The translations under genes and the position numbers were made by a program. A stretch of DNA of 64,000 nt from CAZWCE01 sp964632505 (GTDB lineage: Bacteria > Planctomycetota > Planctomycetia > Pirellulales > Thermoguttaceae), in contig CAZWCE010000010.1 of NCBI GenBank assembly GCA_964632505.1, positions 62,001 through 126,000 of the forward strand, written 5' to 3'. Under the pieces are notes generated by a model, which was not told where the DNA came from, ran no database searches, and saw only the letters and a program-made list of their open reading frames with translations. This document shows positions 35,380 through 43,932 of the stretch, piece by piece; position 1 is the first letter of the stretch; each line of letters starts with the position of its first letter.

Positions 35380-36732
35380 CTACTTGCCCCCCGTGACGTG
35401 AATATTCCGCGATCGGGGATCCTTCGGCACACCGGCCGTCGAGGTGCGCTGGGCCATGGGAACGAACTCCCGCTTGCCGTACCCGACGTAAAGCTGCCGC
35501 GGACGATGGATCCGCATGCCGGGCGACATATACATTTCACGCCAATGGGCAATCCACCCCGGCAAACGTCCGAGAGCGAACAGGACGGTGAACATGTTCT
35601 TTGGAATACTCATCAATCGGTAAATGATTCCGGAATAGAAATCGACATTGGGATAGAGTTTCCGTTCGACAAAGTAGGGATCCTTCAAGGCGACCTCTTC
35701 CAGTTCCAGCGCCAGCTCGAACAGAGGGTCGTTTACCTTGTACCTCTTCAGCAAGCGGTGGCAGGTCTGCTTGAGCACTTTCGCCCGGGGATCATAGTTC
35801 TTGTAGACGCGATGGCCGAATCCCATCAGCCGGAACGGATCGTTCGGATCCTTCGCCTTGTCGACATAGGTCCCCACATTTTGACCGTCATCGCGAATCT
35901 TTTCGAGCATACGGACGCACGCTTCGTTGGCCCCGCCGTGCAACGCCCCCCAGAGGGCACAGATTCCGGCGGAGACCGCCGAGAAAAGATTCACCGTGCT
36001 GGAACCCACCATCCGCACCGCCGAAGTGCTGCAATTCTGGCCGTGGTCGGCATGGAGAATCAGCAGCAAGTTCAAGGCGTCGACGAATTCGGGGTCCAGA
36101 TCGAACGGTTCGGCGGGCACGGCGAACATCATCTGCAGGAAGTTCGCACAGAAATCGAGCCGGTTGTCCGGATAGATGAACGGCTGGCCGATCGATTGCT
36201 TGTAACCGAACGCGGCGATCGTCGGCATCTTCGCCAGCAGGCGGAAAATGGCCAACTCCGACTCCACCGGATTGAGCGTATCAAGGGAATCCTGGCAGTA
36301 GATGGGCAGCGCCCCGGTCACCGAACTGAGGATCGCCATCGGGTGGGCATCCGGCGGAAAGCCGGCGAAGAGCGTCTTCATTCCCTCGTGGAGCAACGTA
36401 TGATGGCGGATGATGTTCTGGAACTCCTCGAGCTGCTCGCTGGTGGGCAACTCGCCGTAGATGAGCAGGTAGGAGACCTCAAGAAAATTACACCGTTCAG
36501 CCAGCTCTTCGATCGGGTAGCCGCGATAACGCAAAATTCCTTCCTTGCCGTCGAGATAAGTCACCTGACTGGTGGTCGCTCCCGTATTGCCATACCCCTC
36601 ATCGAGTGTGATTATTCCCGTCTCGGCGTACAGCTTCGAGATATCGACGACCCGGTTTCCCTCCGTGCCGATACGCACCGGCATTTCGTACTCTTGTCCA
36701 TCATTGATCGTAAGTTTTGCAAAATCTCCCAT
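35380..36732 (-). CDS. gltA: Citrate synthase
   Basis: 450 residues from the ATG at 36732 (GGGGAG upstream; a GTG two codons earlier is possible). Active-site residues sit in family contexts: H230 in 'LILHADHGQNCSTSAVRM', H265 in 'GALHGGANEA', H307 in 'GFGHRVYKNYDPRAKVL' and D364 in 'PNVDFYSG'. The N-terminal beta domain and overall length are those of the bacterial type II hexameric enzyme. It condenses oxaloacetate and acetyl-CoA, the first step of the citric acid cycle. Single-gene unit, ended by a terminator. Confidence 0.97.
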   Translation of the reverse strand: MGDFAKLTINDGQEYEMPVRIGTEGNRVVDISKLYAETGIITLDEGYGNTGATTSQVTYLDGKEGILRYRGYPIEELAERCNFLEVSYLLIYGELPTSEQLEEFQNIIRHHTLLHEGMKTLFAGFPPDAHPMAILSSVTGALPIYCQDSLDTLNPVESELAIFRLLAKMPTIAAFGYKQSIGQPFIYPDNRLDFCANFLQMMFAVPAEPFDLDPEFVDALNLLLILHADHGQNCSTSAVRMVGSSTVNLFSAVSAGICALWGALHGGANEACVRMLEKIRDDGQNVGTYVDKAKDPNDPFRLMGFGHRVYKNYDPRAKVLKQTCHRLLKRYKVNDPLFELALELEEVALKDPYFVERKLYPNVDFYSGIIYRLMSIPKNMFTVLFALGRLPGWIAHWREMYMSPGMRIHRPRQLYVGYGKREFVPMAQRTSTAGVPKDPRSRNIHVTGGK

Positions 36733-37305
36733 GGGCACTCCCCGATTTTCTGCTTACATCATCTCTCTCGACGTCGAAACCGTGTCCGGGAAAACGCCTG
36801 AACTGACTGCGGCATCCCCCGAAAACAGATCCTGGATTCCACCGGGAATTCCTTGTCGATGCGGAATACAATCCTTCTGATTCATTTTTTTCAAAATCTG
36901 CAAGGTTCATCTTAGCAGGAACAGGAGGCCCCCACAATGCGCCGGATAGAAAAATTTTTACCTATTTCAACGCAAAGCACTACCAGACAACTACTTACGT
37001 CCAATTCTACCCACTCGGCCTTGCTCGTTTCCGAAGGATAAGCGTCCCATTCTCGAGCCCTTGGCAAATCGCAGGAACCGCCGCCTTCCGACATCATGTT
37101 CCGGAGAACTCCAAGAATCACAAAAAAAGGGCCGCCCCGCTCCCTCTTTCACGCTTGCTTCGTCGGGGGCATTGCCCTTTCCGCCCATCCTCCGGGCAAT
37201 GATGAAAACCCTTATAACCGCAAGCCGCCCGGCCCCACTGATTCGCGGAGGTGTTCGTGCCGATGTATCCCCAATACCCCACCCCCTTCCCTGGACGATC
37301 CCGTG
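36733..37305. other. gltA-spike gene divergent intergenic region
   Basis: About 570 bp between the divergent gltA and the + strand spike-like gene. No credible gene and no consensus promoter pair on either strand. AT-rich stretches near 36890 and 36950 probably contain the gltA promoter. Confidence 0.4.
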
Positions 37306-37920
37306 ATGCTTCGGGAGTTGCCTTCGGCGGACCCCTTCGATGGCAATAGAGAAAGCACGATCCTTCACGCCATGCAAACGACCAAGCATTCCCAACTTCC
37401 TCCGCAGGAAACGATCGTCGGCTGCTGTCTCGATGATGCCCATCCCGAGAAGATCCGTCGCTATCAAATCGCCTTCACCAACCAGCAGGGGTTCGGCGAG
37501 AAACGCTGGCTCGAAGCGGTTCAGGGCGTGTCGGTGAAGCGGCTCGACCGCGTGCTGCTCGTTCGGGTGCGTCATCTCCCCGAGCCGATCATTCTCGCCA
37601 GTCTCGGCCGCGACGATGACCAGAAAACACCGGAGGAACCGAAACATTCCGATCTGGAGGTCCGCGGGAACAACACCGTGGTGCTCCACGGCGAAACGCC
37701 GATCCAAATCGTCACGCACGAAGGCCGGAAATTGGCCGAAATCGGAAAGAACCGCCACGGTCCCTGCATTCGCGTGTGCCAGAAAGACATGAAGCTGGAT
37801 CTCCCGGGCAAGCTCTCACTCGAAGCGGGTGAAATCGAACTGAAAGCGCGAAAGGGCGATGTCCGCATCGAGGCGGAACAGGAGGTGATCGTCGAGGGAG
37901 AGCTGATCCGATTGAATTAA
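37306..37920 (+). CDS. Orphan phage/T6SS spike-like protein (DUF6484-like domain plus beta-repeat tail)
   Basis: 204 residues from the ATG at 37306; an ATG at 37372 and farther upstream in-frame starts are possible and none has a clear RBS. Residues ~30-105 resemble the DUF6484-type OB-like domain (IVGCCLDDAHPEKIRRYQI ... LDRVLLVRVRHLPEPIILAS). Residues ~115-204 are short alternating beta strands (KLDLPGKLSLEAGEIELKAR, GDVRIEAEQEVIVEGELIRL) like the gp5/VgrG needle. Such modules occur in contractile injection devices. No sheath, baseplate or effector gene is nearby, so the role is open. Confidence 0.65.
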   Translation: MLRELPSADPFDGNRESTILHAMQTTKHSQLPPQETIVGCCLDDAHPEKIRRYQIAFTNQQGFGEKRWLEAVQGVSVKRLDRVLLVRVRHLPEPIILASLGRDDDQKTPEEPKHSDLEVRGNNTVVLHGETPIQIVTHEGRKLAEIGKNRHGPCIRVCQKDMKLDLPGKLSLEAGEIELKARKGDVRIEAEQEVIVEGELIRLN

Positions 37921-37950
37921 CGGATCGCTGGGCAACCATTCCCGACATCA

Positions 37951-37987
37951 TAAAAAAAGAGACACTCCCGGAGAGAGGAGTGTCTCT
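37951..37987 (-). terminator. Terminator after the VOC gene (bidirectional)
   Basis: Perfect 11-bp stem AGAGACACTCC/GGAGTGTCTCT with a loop of 8 nt. On the minus strand it is followed by TTTTTTTA. It lies between the spike-like gene (+) and the VOC gene (-). Confidence 0.85.
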
Positions 37988-38015
37988 TGGCATTTCTTGA
38001 ATCGAACCGATCGGC

Positions 38016-38327
38016 TCACGTTTTCTGCATGAACTCGATCGGGGCACCATTGTGGAGGACGAAAGCACAGCGAAGTCCATCGAACGGACAGAAGGGATCG
38101 AGCAGAATCTCTTTCCCCGCGATGGCCGCGTCCAGGTCGTCGACCTCGAACGCCACGTGGGGGACCCTTCGCATGACCTCCGGCATGGGAGAATCCTCGT
38201 CGAATTTCAACCACTCCAGACCATACGGATCGTTCTCGAAATCGGAATAATGCACTTTTCCGCCGTCGAGATATCCGGCCCAGTTCTTCTCTTCCGTCGT
38301 CGGAATACCCACGTGACTGTACTTCAT
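38016..38327 (-). CDS. VOC (glyoxalase/dioxygenase fold) family protein
   Basis: 103 residues starting after an AGGAGGAG site. Start 'MKYSHVGIPTTEEKNWAGYL' and end 'VPHVAFEVDDLDAAIAGKEI ... PIEFMQK' fit a single half or swapped vicinal-oxygen-chelate unit. Candidate metal ligands are H5, H57 and E99, seen but not proven. The family includes lyases, epimerases and isomerases. It follows the cupin and LsrF-type genes on the same strand, so it may act on the same sugar phosphate or dicarbonyl; that is inference. Confidence 0.7.
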   Translation of the reverse strand: MKYSHVGIPTTEEKNWAGYLDGGKVHYSDFENDPYGLEWLKFDEDSPMPEVMRRVPHVAFEVDDLDAAIAGKEILLDPFCPFDGLRCAFVLHNGAPIEFMQKT

Positions 38328-38384
38328 CTGCTCCTCCTATCCATTTGAAAAAGGTTCTTCATTCAGGAATCATCCTGAACATGT

Positions 38385-39065
38385 TCACAAAGCCGCCTTC
38401 TTATTGGTGAAGCGAAGCCCTTCGCCCGAGTGATAGCTGGCATATTCCGTGACGATGGCGCCCTCGGGACCGGCGTACATGAAGTGGGGATCTTCCAAGT
38501 CGCTCAGGTACTCCATGTCGCCCACTTCGAGTTTATTGCACTTGAAGCAGGTGATGCCGCCCGACTCGAGTTGGCTCTCGGGCAGTTCGACCGGGCAAGG
38601 CTTGGTCGGCTCCCCGACGCCGAAGGTGTAGATGCTTCCGTGACGCACCTGCCAGCACTCGTGTTTGGCCGGTTTGCCCTCGGCGGGGGCATGGGCGTGT
38701 TCGGGGATCATTTGGCCGGGAAGCAGGTAGATTTCATGCCCGAAATAGCCGTGCTCCTTGTCGTTGACCCAGAAGATTCCGGCCATGCCGACGTTCGTGT
38801 AATCGCCCAGGCCGAATTCCGCGACCCAGAAGTCGGGATTGTCCTTCAGGCTCTCGGCGAGCGAGTAATCGTGATAATCGAAGAGCTCGAAATAGGCTTT
38901 CTTGGCCGCTTCGGGATTGAACTCGCCATTCTTGTAGAAATAATCGTTGGGATATTTCGGCAATTTCTTCTTGTTGCCGAAGGAAAAACCTTCCGAACAG
39001 GTGGAAGCGGCGAACAGTCCGGCCGCGCCACCGACGATTCCAGTGATCCAGTTTCTGCGATTCAT
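38385..39065 (-). CDS. Tat-signal cupin, D-lyxose isomerase-like
   Basis: 226 residues from the ATG at 39065 (GAGGTAGG upstream). The N-terminus MNRRNWITGIVGGAAGLFAA looks like a twin-arginine signal. The cupin core has 'EIYLLPGQMIPEHAHAPAEG', 'KHECWQVRHGSIYTFG' and 'DLEDPHFMYAGPEG', giving an HxH...E...H metal-ligand set as in D-lyxose isomerase-type cupins. A sugar isomerase is the best guess; export would place it outside the cytosol, at odds with the cytosolic kinase and aldolase nearby. A hairpin terminator separates it from lsrF. Confidence 0.65.
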   Translation of the reverse strand: MNRRNWITGIVGGAAGLFAASTCSEGFSFGNKKKLPKYPNDYFYKNGEFNPEAAKKAYFELFDYHDYSLAESLKDNPDFWVAEFGLGDYTNVGMAGIFWVNDKEHGYFGHEIYLLPGQMIPEHAHAPAEGKPAKHECWQVRHGSIYTFGVGEPTKPCPVELPESQLESGGITCFKCNKLEVGDMEYLSDLEDPHFMYAGPEGAIVTEYASYHSGEGLRFTNKKAAL

Positions 39066-39132
39066 GATCCTACCTCTTTCGGGAAAAGTGTCATTCAGCG
39101 TGGTTAGCAACCCCATGAAAAACGGGCTGATC

Positions 39133-39181
39133 GGAGAAACAGGATGTTTCTCCCGCGAAAAAAAGGGACGCCCCTTTTTTT
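39133..39181. terminator. Tandem hairpins between lsrF and the cupin gene
   Basis: GGAGAAAC/GTTTCTCC (39133-39140, 39146-39153) followed by AAAAAAAGGG/CCCTTTTTTT (39158-39167, 39172-39181). The second has U-tracts on both strands and probably terminates lsrF transcription. Confidence 0.65.
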
Positions 39182-39269
39182 CATAAGCTGTTTTTTTCAA
39201 AAGCTGTTGGCAAACAGTGAAGACGGGATATCGATATCTTTCCTCCCCGAACTCGGTCGGGTCAGAAAG

Positions 39270-40154
39270 CTACTTGGATTCGTTTTTCAAGGTTTGATAC
39301 ATGTCGAACGCTTCCTCGGGTTTCGCGCGCTCGTGGACGATGCTCCGCACCGCCTTGATCATCGACACCGGGCATTCGGCCTGGAAAATATTTCGGCCCA
39401 TGTCGACCCCGGCCGCTCCTTGATCGATCGCCCGATAGGCCATGTCGAGGGCGTCGCGTTCGGGCAATTTCTTGCCGCCGGCGATGACGATCGGCACCGG
39501 CACCGAGGCGGTCACCTTCTCGAAACCTTCATTGCAGAAGTACGTCTTGATGACGTGCGCGCCGTTCTCGGCACACACCCGACTTGCCATACTCAGATAC
39601 CGGGCATCGCGCGTGAGCGTCTTGCCGACGGCCGTCACGCCCAGGGTTGGAATCCCGTATTTCATGCCGAGATCGATCGTCTTGGTCAGGTTGCGGATGG
39701 TCAATCCTTCATGCTGGGGATCGCCGACGGCGACCATCACCGCCAACAACGAGGCATTCAGGCGAACGGCCTCCTCGATCTCCATGATGCATTCATCATT
39801 CAAGTAGGTCAGGACCGTCGAACCGGCGGAATACCTGAGCGAGACCGGTTTGCCGCAAGTCGCCGGAACGACCGACCGCAACGCCCCGCGCGTGCACATG
39901 ATGCAATCGCTGTATTCTAAAAGCGGCTTGACCGTCAGGTCCATGCGTTCCAGGCCGCTGGTCGGCCCCATGATGTAGCCGTGATCGAATGCCAGCATGA
40001 CGGTATTGCCGGAATCCTTCGAGAATACACGGCTGAGGCGGTCTTTCATGCCCCAGTCGAGATGATTGGAACCACGGAGGAAGTAGCCCTCCGATTCGTA
40101 GGGAACTCCGAGACCAAAGTTTTTCGCGTCTTGGTTGGTATCAGCGTCCGGCAT
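39270..40154 (-). CDS. lsrF: LsrF-type class I aldolase/thiolase
   Basis: 294 residues, very like E. coli LsrF (3-hydroxy-5-phosphonooxypentane-2,4-dione thiolase) along its length: 'LDWGMKDRLSRVF', 'TVMLAFDHGYIMGPTSGLER', 'MCTRGALRSVVP', 'VPIVIAGGKKLPERDAL', 'AAGVDMGRNIFQ'. The Schiff-base lysine is K203 in 'HVIKTYF', the same number as in E. coli. LsrF finishes autoinducer-2 breakdown by acetyl transfer to CoA; relatives are DeoC/FbaB aldolases. No lsrK, lsrG or lsr transporter is present, while a DhaK/DhaL kinase is next door, so another substrate is likely. AAAGG precedes the ATG. Confidence 0.85.
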   Translation of the reverse strand: MPDADTNQDAKNFGLGVPYESEGYFLRGSNHLDWGMKDRLSRVFSKDSGNTVMLAFDHGYIMGPTSGLERMDLTVKPLLEYSDCIMCTRGALRSVVPATCGKPVSLRYSAGSTVLTYLNDECIMEIEEAVRLNASLLAVMVAVGDPQHEGLTIRNLTKTIDLGMKYGIPTLGVTAVGKTLTRDARYLSMASRVCAENGAHVIKTYFCNEGFEKVTASVPVPIVIAGGKKLPERDALDMAYRAIDQGAAGVDMGRNIFQAECPVSMIKAVRSIVHERAKPEEAFDMYQTLKNESK

Positions 40155-40194
40155 GAATACACCTTTCTGAAGGAACGAGTTAGCGATTGATCCT

Positions 40195-40200
40195 ATTATA
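40195..40200 (-). promoter_or_regulatory. -10 element upstream of lsrF
   Basis: Perfect TATAAT on the minus strand (context TAATATAATAGG), about 40 nt before the ATG. The -35 region is weak. Confidence 0.4.
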
Positions 40201-40364
40201 TTACCTTTCCCCCGTAGGTGGAAAGTGAAAAAAACGATATTTCCGGAATCGAGCGGCCTTCACTCTTGTCGCTCCCCCCCCGGCTGGAAACGACTTGCAT
40301 GCCTCCGGGGGAGGGAAGGACGGCGGCCGACCAAGTGTCCGACGGGAAGCTTCTCGGCTCAAAC

Positions 40365-40991
40365 TCAAGAAGTGCCGGCGTCGTATCCGTGGCTAAAAGC
40401 CTCGAAAATGAGAGACATGCTCACCGCGCCTGCATCGAGGTGACCGATCGTCCGCTCGCCGAGATTTCGCGCCCGACCGAACTTGGCGACCATGTCGCGA
40501 GTCGATTCGGCGCCTTCCCCGGCCGCTTTCGCGGCATCGGCCAGCATGGTATCGATGTCGTCCTTGCCCTGCATCGCCTCGACGGCGGGAATGATGGCGT
40601 CGAGCATCGTCTTATCGCCTACGCCGGCCCGACTGTGTTTCCGGATCCCCGCCAGCGCCGAGGCGAACATCGCCTGCACTCCGGCGGCGTCGACTTGGTC
40701 GCCCTCGATCGGTTCGCTCATCCCCATGAAGAACGACCCGATCAACGGACCGGTCGAACCGCAGTCTTCACTCAGGATCGCCCAACCGACCGCATAGAGT
40801 TGTTCCTTGAGCGCTCCCTCTCCTTCCATCGCACGGCATCCCGCCTTCAACGCACGCAAGATCGAGGTCCCGTGGTCGCCGTCGCCGGTCGCCGAATCGA
40901 GTTGGCTGAGCAAATCGAGATTCTTTTCGATCTTCGTCAATGCGGCATGCATCATGTGTTGCATGATTTCCTTGGTCAATTCATTCGCCAT
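40365..40991 (-). CDS. dhaL: Dihydroxyacetone kinase-type subunit DhaL
   Basis: 208 residues from the ATG at 40991 (CAGGAG upstream). The helical-barrel DhaL fold is indicated by 'LDSATGDGDHGTSILRALKA' with the Mg-ADP aspartates D32, D37, D39, and by 'VGWAILSEDCGSTGPLIGSF', 'AGVGDKTMLDAIIPAVEAMQ' and 'GHLDAGAVSMSLIF'. DhaL carries the nucleotide and works with DhaK. There is no DhaM phosphotransferase partner in the window, so ATP-dependent action is likelier. It follows dhaK after 180 bp. Confidence 0.9.
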   Translation of the reverse strand: MANELTKEIMQHMMHAALTKIEKNLDLLSQLDSATGDGDHGTSILRALKAGCRAMEGEGALKEQLYAVGWAILSEDCGSTGPLIGSFFMGMSEPIEGDQVDAAGVQAMFASALAGIRKHSRAGVGDKTMLDAIIPAVEAMQGKDDIDTMLADAAKAAGEGAESTRDMVAKFGRARNLGERTIGHLDAGAVSMSLIFEAFSHGYDAGTS

Positions 40992-41171
40992 GTAAGATCT
41001 CCTGCAGGGCTCGATGAAAAGAAAAAGAGGGACGTGGTTCATCACCGGCCGAGATCATCCTCGCCGAAGGCCTCGCGGTCATGGAGCACTCCCGAAAACT
41101 ACATCGGGAATCCCCGGCTCGGCCGATACTGGACCGACGTTCCGAAGATTCCCTCTTCATTCGACCGGCGA

Positions 41172-42176
41172 CTATTGCGTGACCCAGTAAGGGGCGTTGC
41201 TGGGGGCCTTGTAATAACCGAGCAATTCATCGTCGACCTTGCCGAGGAAAAGCTGGAATCCGGCCGCTTCCTGCACCGTGAGAATCTCTTCGCAACGGCC
41301 GTCGATCACTTCGATCCCCTTCTCCTTCAGCACCGCATGGGCACGCCGGAAAACGATGAACATCTCCATGAGGGTGGTCGCGCCGGAACCGTTGACGATC
41401 AGGACGGTCTTGTCGCCGCTCTTCGCGTCGACCGCACTGACGAGTTTCTCGACCATCTCTTCGGCGACCTTATCGGCGGTGGCGATCGGCTGGGGACCGG
41501 TCCCGCCCCCTTCGCCGTGTTGGCCCATCCCGATCTCCATCTGATCATCGGGCAGCGTCGAAATGTATTCTCCGGATTGCGGATGGGTGGCGGTCTTCAT
41601 CGTCACCGCCAGGGTGGCCATTTGCTGATTGAAGCGCTCCGCCAGTTCCGCCACTTCCTCAAGACTCTTCCCTGCCTCGGCCGCCGCACCGGCGATCTTG
41701 AACAGCGGAACACAACCGCCCAAACCGCGGCGATCCTCGATCGGGGCGTTCGCGCCGGGAGCGATATCTTCGTGCGTGAGGATCTTCCGGATCTTGATGC
41801 CTTCCTTTTCCGCCATCTCGAACGCCATGTTGCCGCTCATCACATCACCCGCATGATTGAGAATCACCAGCAGGATACCGGCGTCGCGATTCAAGGCCTT
41901 CAATGCCTCGAGCACTTTCGGGGCTCCCGGTGCCGCGAAGATGTCGCCCACCACCGACGCATCCAGCATGCCTTGGCCGACGTACCCGCTTAAGGCGGGT
42001 TCATGGCCGGCGCCGCCGAGGGTGACGATGGCGACCTGATCCTCCGGCTTCGGTTCGGCACGCATGACGATCTTTCCCGAGACCAGCTTCACCTTCTCCG
42101 AATAGGCCAGCGTGTAGCCTTCGAGCAGTTCGGCGGTCAGATCGTTCGGATCGTTGATGAATTTTTTCATAACCAT
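41172..42176 (-). CDS. dhaK: Dihydroxyacetone kinase-type subunit DhaK
   Basis: 334 residues, AAGGAG 8 nt before the ATG. The substrate-binding DhaK fold is clear: 'GGAGHEPALSGYVGQGMLDA' (H58), 'NHAGDVMSGNMAFEMAE' and 'DQMEIGMGQHGEGG', whose H220 corresponds to the histidine that covalently binds the ketone in E. coli DhaK (H218). It phosphorylates a hydroxyl next to a carbonyl; relatives act on dihydroxyacetone, erythrulose and other short ketoses. Together with dhaL and lsrF it suggests a ketose-phosphate pathway (inference). Confidence 0.9.
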   Translation of the reverse strand: MVMKKFINDPNDLTAELLEGYTLAYSEKVKLVSGKIVMRAEPKPEDQVAIVTLGGAGHEPALSGYVGQGMLDASVVGDIFAAPGAPKVLEALKALNRDAGILLVILNHAGDVMSGNMAFEMAEKEGIKIRKILTHEDIAPGANAPIEDRRGLGGCVPLFKIAGAAAEAGKSLEEVAELAERFNQQMATLAVTMKTATHPQSGEYISTLPDDQMEIGMGQHGEGGGTGPQPIATADKVAEEMVEKLVSAVDAKSGDKTVLIVNGSGATTLMEMFIVFRRAHAVLKEKGIEVIDGRCEEILTVQEAAGFQLFLGKVDDELLGYYKAPSNAPYWVTQ

Positions 42177-42537
42177 GAGTGGGACTCCTTGCTATCCTGA
42201 TGCTTCTCTTGCCGGAAGCGCGACGAGGCCCCCGGCGTTTTCCGTTTTTCCCCTGCCGGCCATCGGCGGCGACGGATCATTTTTTTCGCCCTTCCCGGAA
42301 GCTCCGTGCCCTGAGAAAACGTCGTAAGCAGGAAGAGGACGTCCGCCGAGAGATCTGCTGAGACCCCGGTGATTATAGTGGCTGATCGGGGTCGCCGAAA
42401 GCCATCCACCTGAAGGCGGGGGGGAACGAACCACTGCCCTTTTCAGGACGAAAGGTGGATTTTATCAGGAAAAGAGGGGGAAAAAAAGCCCCGACCCCCC
42501 ATTTGCCGGAGGGCGATCGCGGTTGAAACTCGGGAAA
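42177..42537. other. dhaK upstream region
   Basis: 360 bp with no gene. It contains a minus-strand TATAAT (42372-42377). Near 42480-42490 a GC-rich stretch runs into a T7 run on the minus strand and could end the prepilin peptidase transcript, but the stem is imperfect. Confidence 0.4.
42372..42377 (-). promoter_or_regulatory. -10 element of the dhaK promoter
   Basis: TATAAT on the minus strand; the -35 is not convincing. The 5' leader would be about 190 nt. Confidence 0.35.
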
Positions 42538-43857
42538 TCAGTCCACCGCCCGGGCGAAGAGGGCCTTCAACCCTTGGATGCCACCGAGAAGAACGATCAG
42601 AAGCACCAGGCACACGGCGATCACCACCGGCACGAGAAAACCGGGAATGAAAAGGACTTCGGTGCGCTCCCAGATCGGCCGCCACCGGACCACCACCACG
42701 ACGGTCGCCAGACAGAGAAACGGGCCATAGGGCATTTCACGTCCCAGCCGGAAAATCCCCCGAAAGATCCCCAAAACCAGGCCCGCAAACGGGGCGATGA
42801 AGAAGATGAACAGGGTGGGTTGCCAGCCGAGGAACGCCCCGATCATTGCCATGAGAGTTGCATCGCCGAATCCCATCGCCTCTCGACGGAGGACCCAGGT
42901 ACCGAGAATCCTCACGCACCAGATGATCCCGCCGCCGACGGCCATCCCGACCAGGGCGGTCAAAAGTCCGCGCCAATGCTCGGCCTGGATCGCCGCCAGC
43001 CCCCAAACCACGGCGATGAAGCCACTGCCGATCCATCCGACGTTGATCAGAAGACGAGTCGACGGCGAACGCCGCAGCCGCCGCCAGAACAGCAGCAGCG
43101 CCAACCGCAACCCCAACCGGGGACGCCAGACCCAATGCATCAGGGCGAAGCACCAACCCCACCAGCAGGCCAAACCGATCGCCAGCGATTCCCACCGGGG
43201 GAAACCGTCGAGCATTTTCGGCCACGGGTTCGGGCTGGCGATCTGCAAATGGGTCGTCTCCGCCGGTGTCTGCTCGGCCAGCGGTTTTTCCACCGCCGGG
43301 AGCAACTCCGGCTCTCGAAGTTCCAGCACCGGAAGCATCGCCGCGGGCATGAGGGTCGCCAGAGCCAGCGCCAGGAAGGTCCCCGGCATGGTGACCGAAT
43401 CGGGAATGAGGAATTCGTCCAGATCGATCATCGAGGCGACGAGCATGAACCCGAACAGCAGCATGTGCGCAAGGTAACGCATATGCAATGCCGCCGGTGC
43501 ACTGGGAACCGCTCCGATCGGCTCCAAAGCGAGTAGATCCACTTCCCACCAATAGAGCCCCGCGGCGACCAGACCGACGATCAGTTCCAGAAGCATCGCC
43601 CGAGCCCAGAATGCCCGTCGAGCAAACAGATCGTAGCGCATCAATCCCAGCCATCCGGTCAGGGGAAGACGGTCGGACCAGCGGATTTCCAGCTTACGGG
43701 CTTGGTCTTTCGGCAACGACCAAGGACTCGCCCCCCGCGGCTCCCAGGATAAGCGGTAGATCAGCCAATTGATCAGCGACCCGAAAACCAAACCCGCCAA
43801 AAAGAGAAGCAGGAGGCGAAACGGCATGGGAAAAAACGCCAAGTTCGCGGCAAACAT
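42538..43857 (-). CDS. Prepilin peptidase (A24 aspartic family)
   Basis: 439 residues from the ATG at 43857 (an ATG at 43827 is also possible; no strong RBS). Several membrane segments (RLLLLFLAGLVFGSLINWLI, YLAHMLLFGFMLVASM, LFIFFIAPFAGLVLGIFRG, FLVPVVIAVCLVLLIVLLGG). The two catalytic aspartates lie in 'MIDLDEFLIPD' and 'MGFGDATLMAM' (GxGD). The N-terminal zinc CxxC pairs of classical PilD are missing, and ~130 residues with a Pro/Glu-rich stretch separate the catalytic motifs. It cleaves type IV pilin or pseudopilin leaders. Encoded after aroK on the same strand. Confidence 0.85.
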   Translation of the reverse strand: MFAANLAFFPMPFRLLLLFLAGLVFGSLINWLIYRLSWEPRGASPWSLPKDQARKLEIRWSDRLPLTGWLGLMRYDLFARRAFWARAMLLELIVGLVAAGLYWWEVDLLALEPIGAVPSAPAALHMRYLAHMLLFGFMLVASMIDLDEFLIPDSVTMPGTFLALALATLMPAAMLPVLELREPELLPAVEKPLAEQTPAETTHLQIASPNPWPKMLDGFPRWESLAIGLACWWGWCFALMHWVWRPRLGLRLALLLFWRRLRRSPSTRLLINVGWIGSGFIAVVWGLAAIQAEHWRGLLTALVGMAVGGGIIWCVRILGTWVLRREAMGFGDATLMAMIGAFLGWQPTLFIFFIAPFAGLVLGIFRGIFRLGREMPYGPFLCLATVVVVVRWRPIWERTEVLFIPGFLVPVVIAVCLVLLIVLLGGIQGLKALFARAVD

Positions 43858-43932
43858 GGGCGTGATCAAAACGGTAGGGTCCTTTACGTCCTGGAAGCTC
43901 TGCTTCGGTTCGAGTATGACTTGTCGGCAGGA

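Noticed and set aside
39270..42176. Reading the DhaK/DhaL/LsrF genes as a plain glycerol/dihydroxyacetone or autoinducer-2 operon
   Set aside because: No glycerol dehydrogenase, DhaM, lsrK, lsrG or lsr transporter is present, so neither standard pathway is supported.
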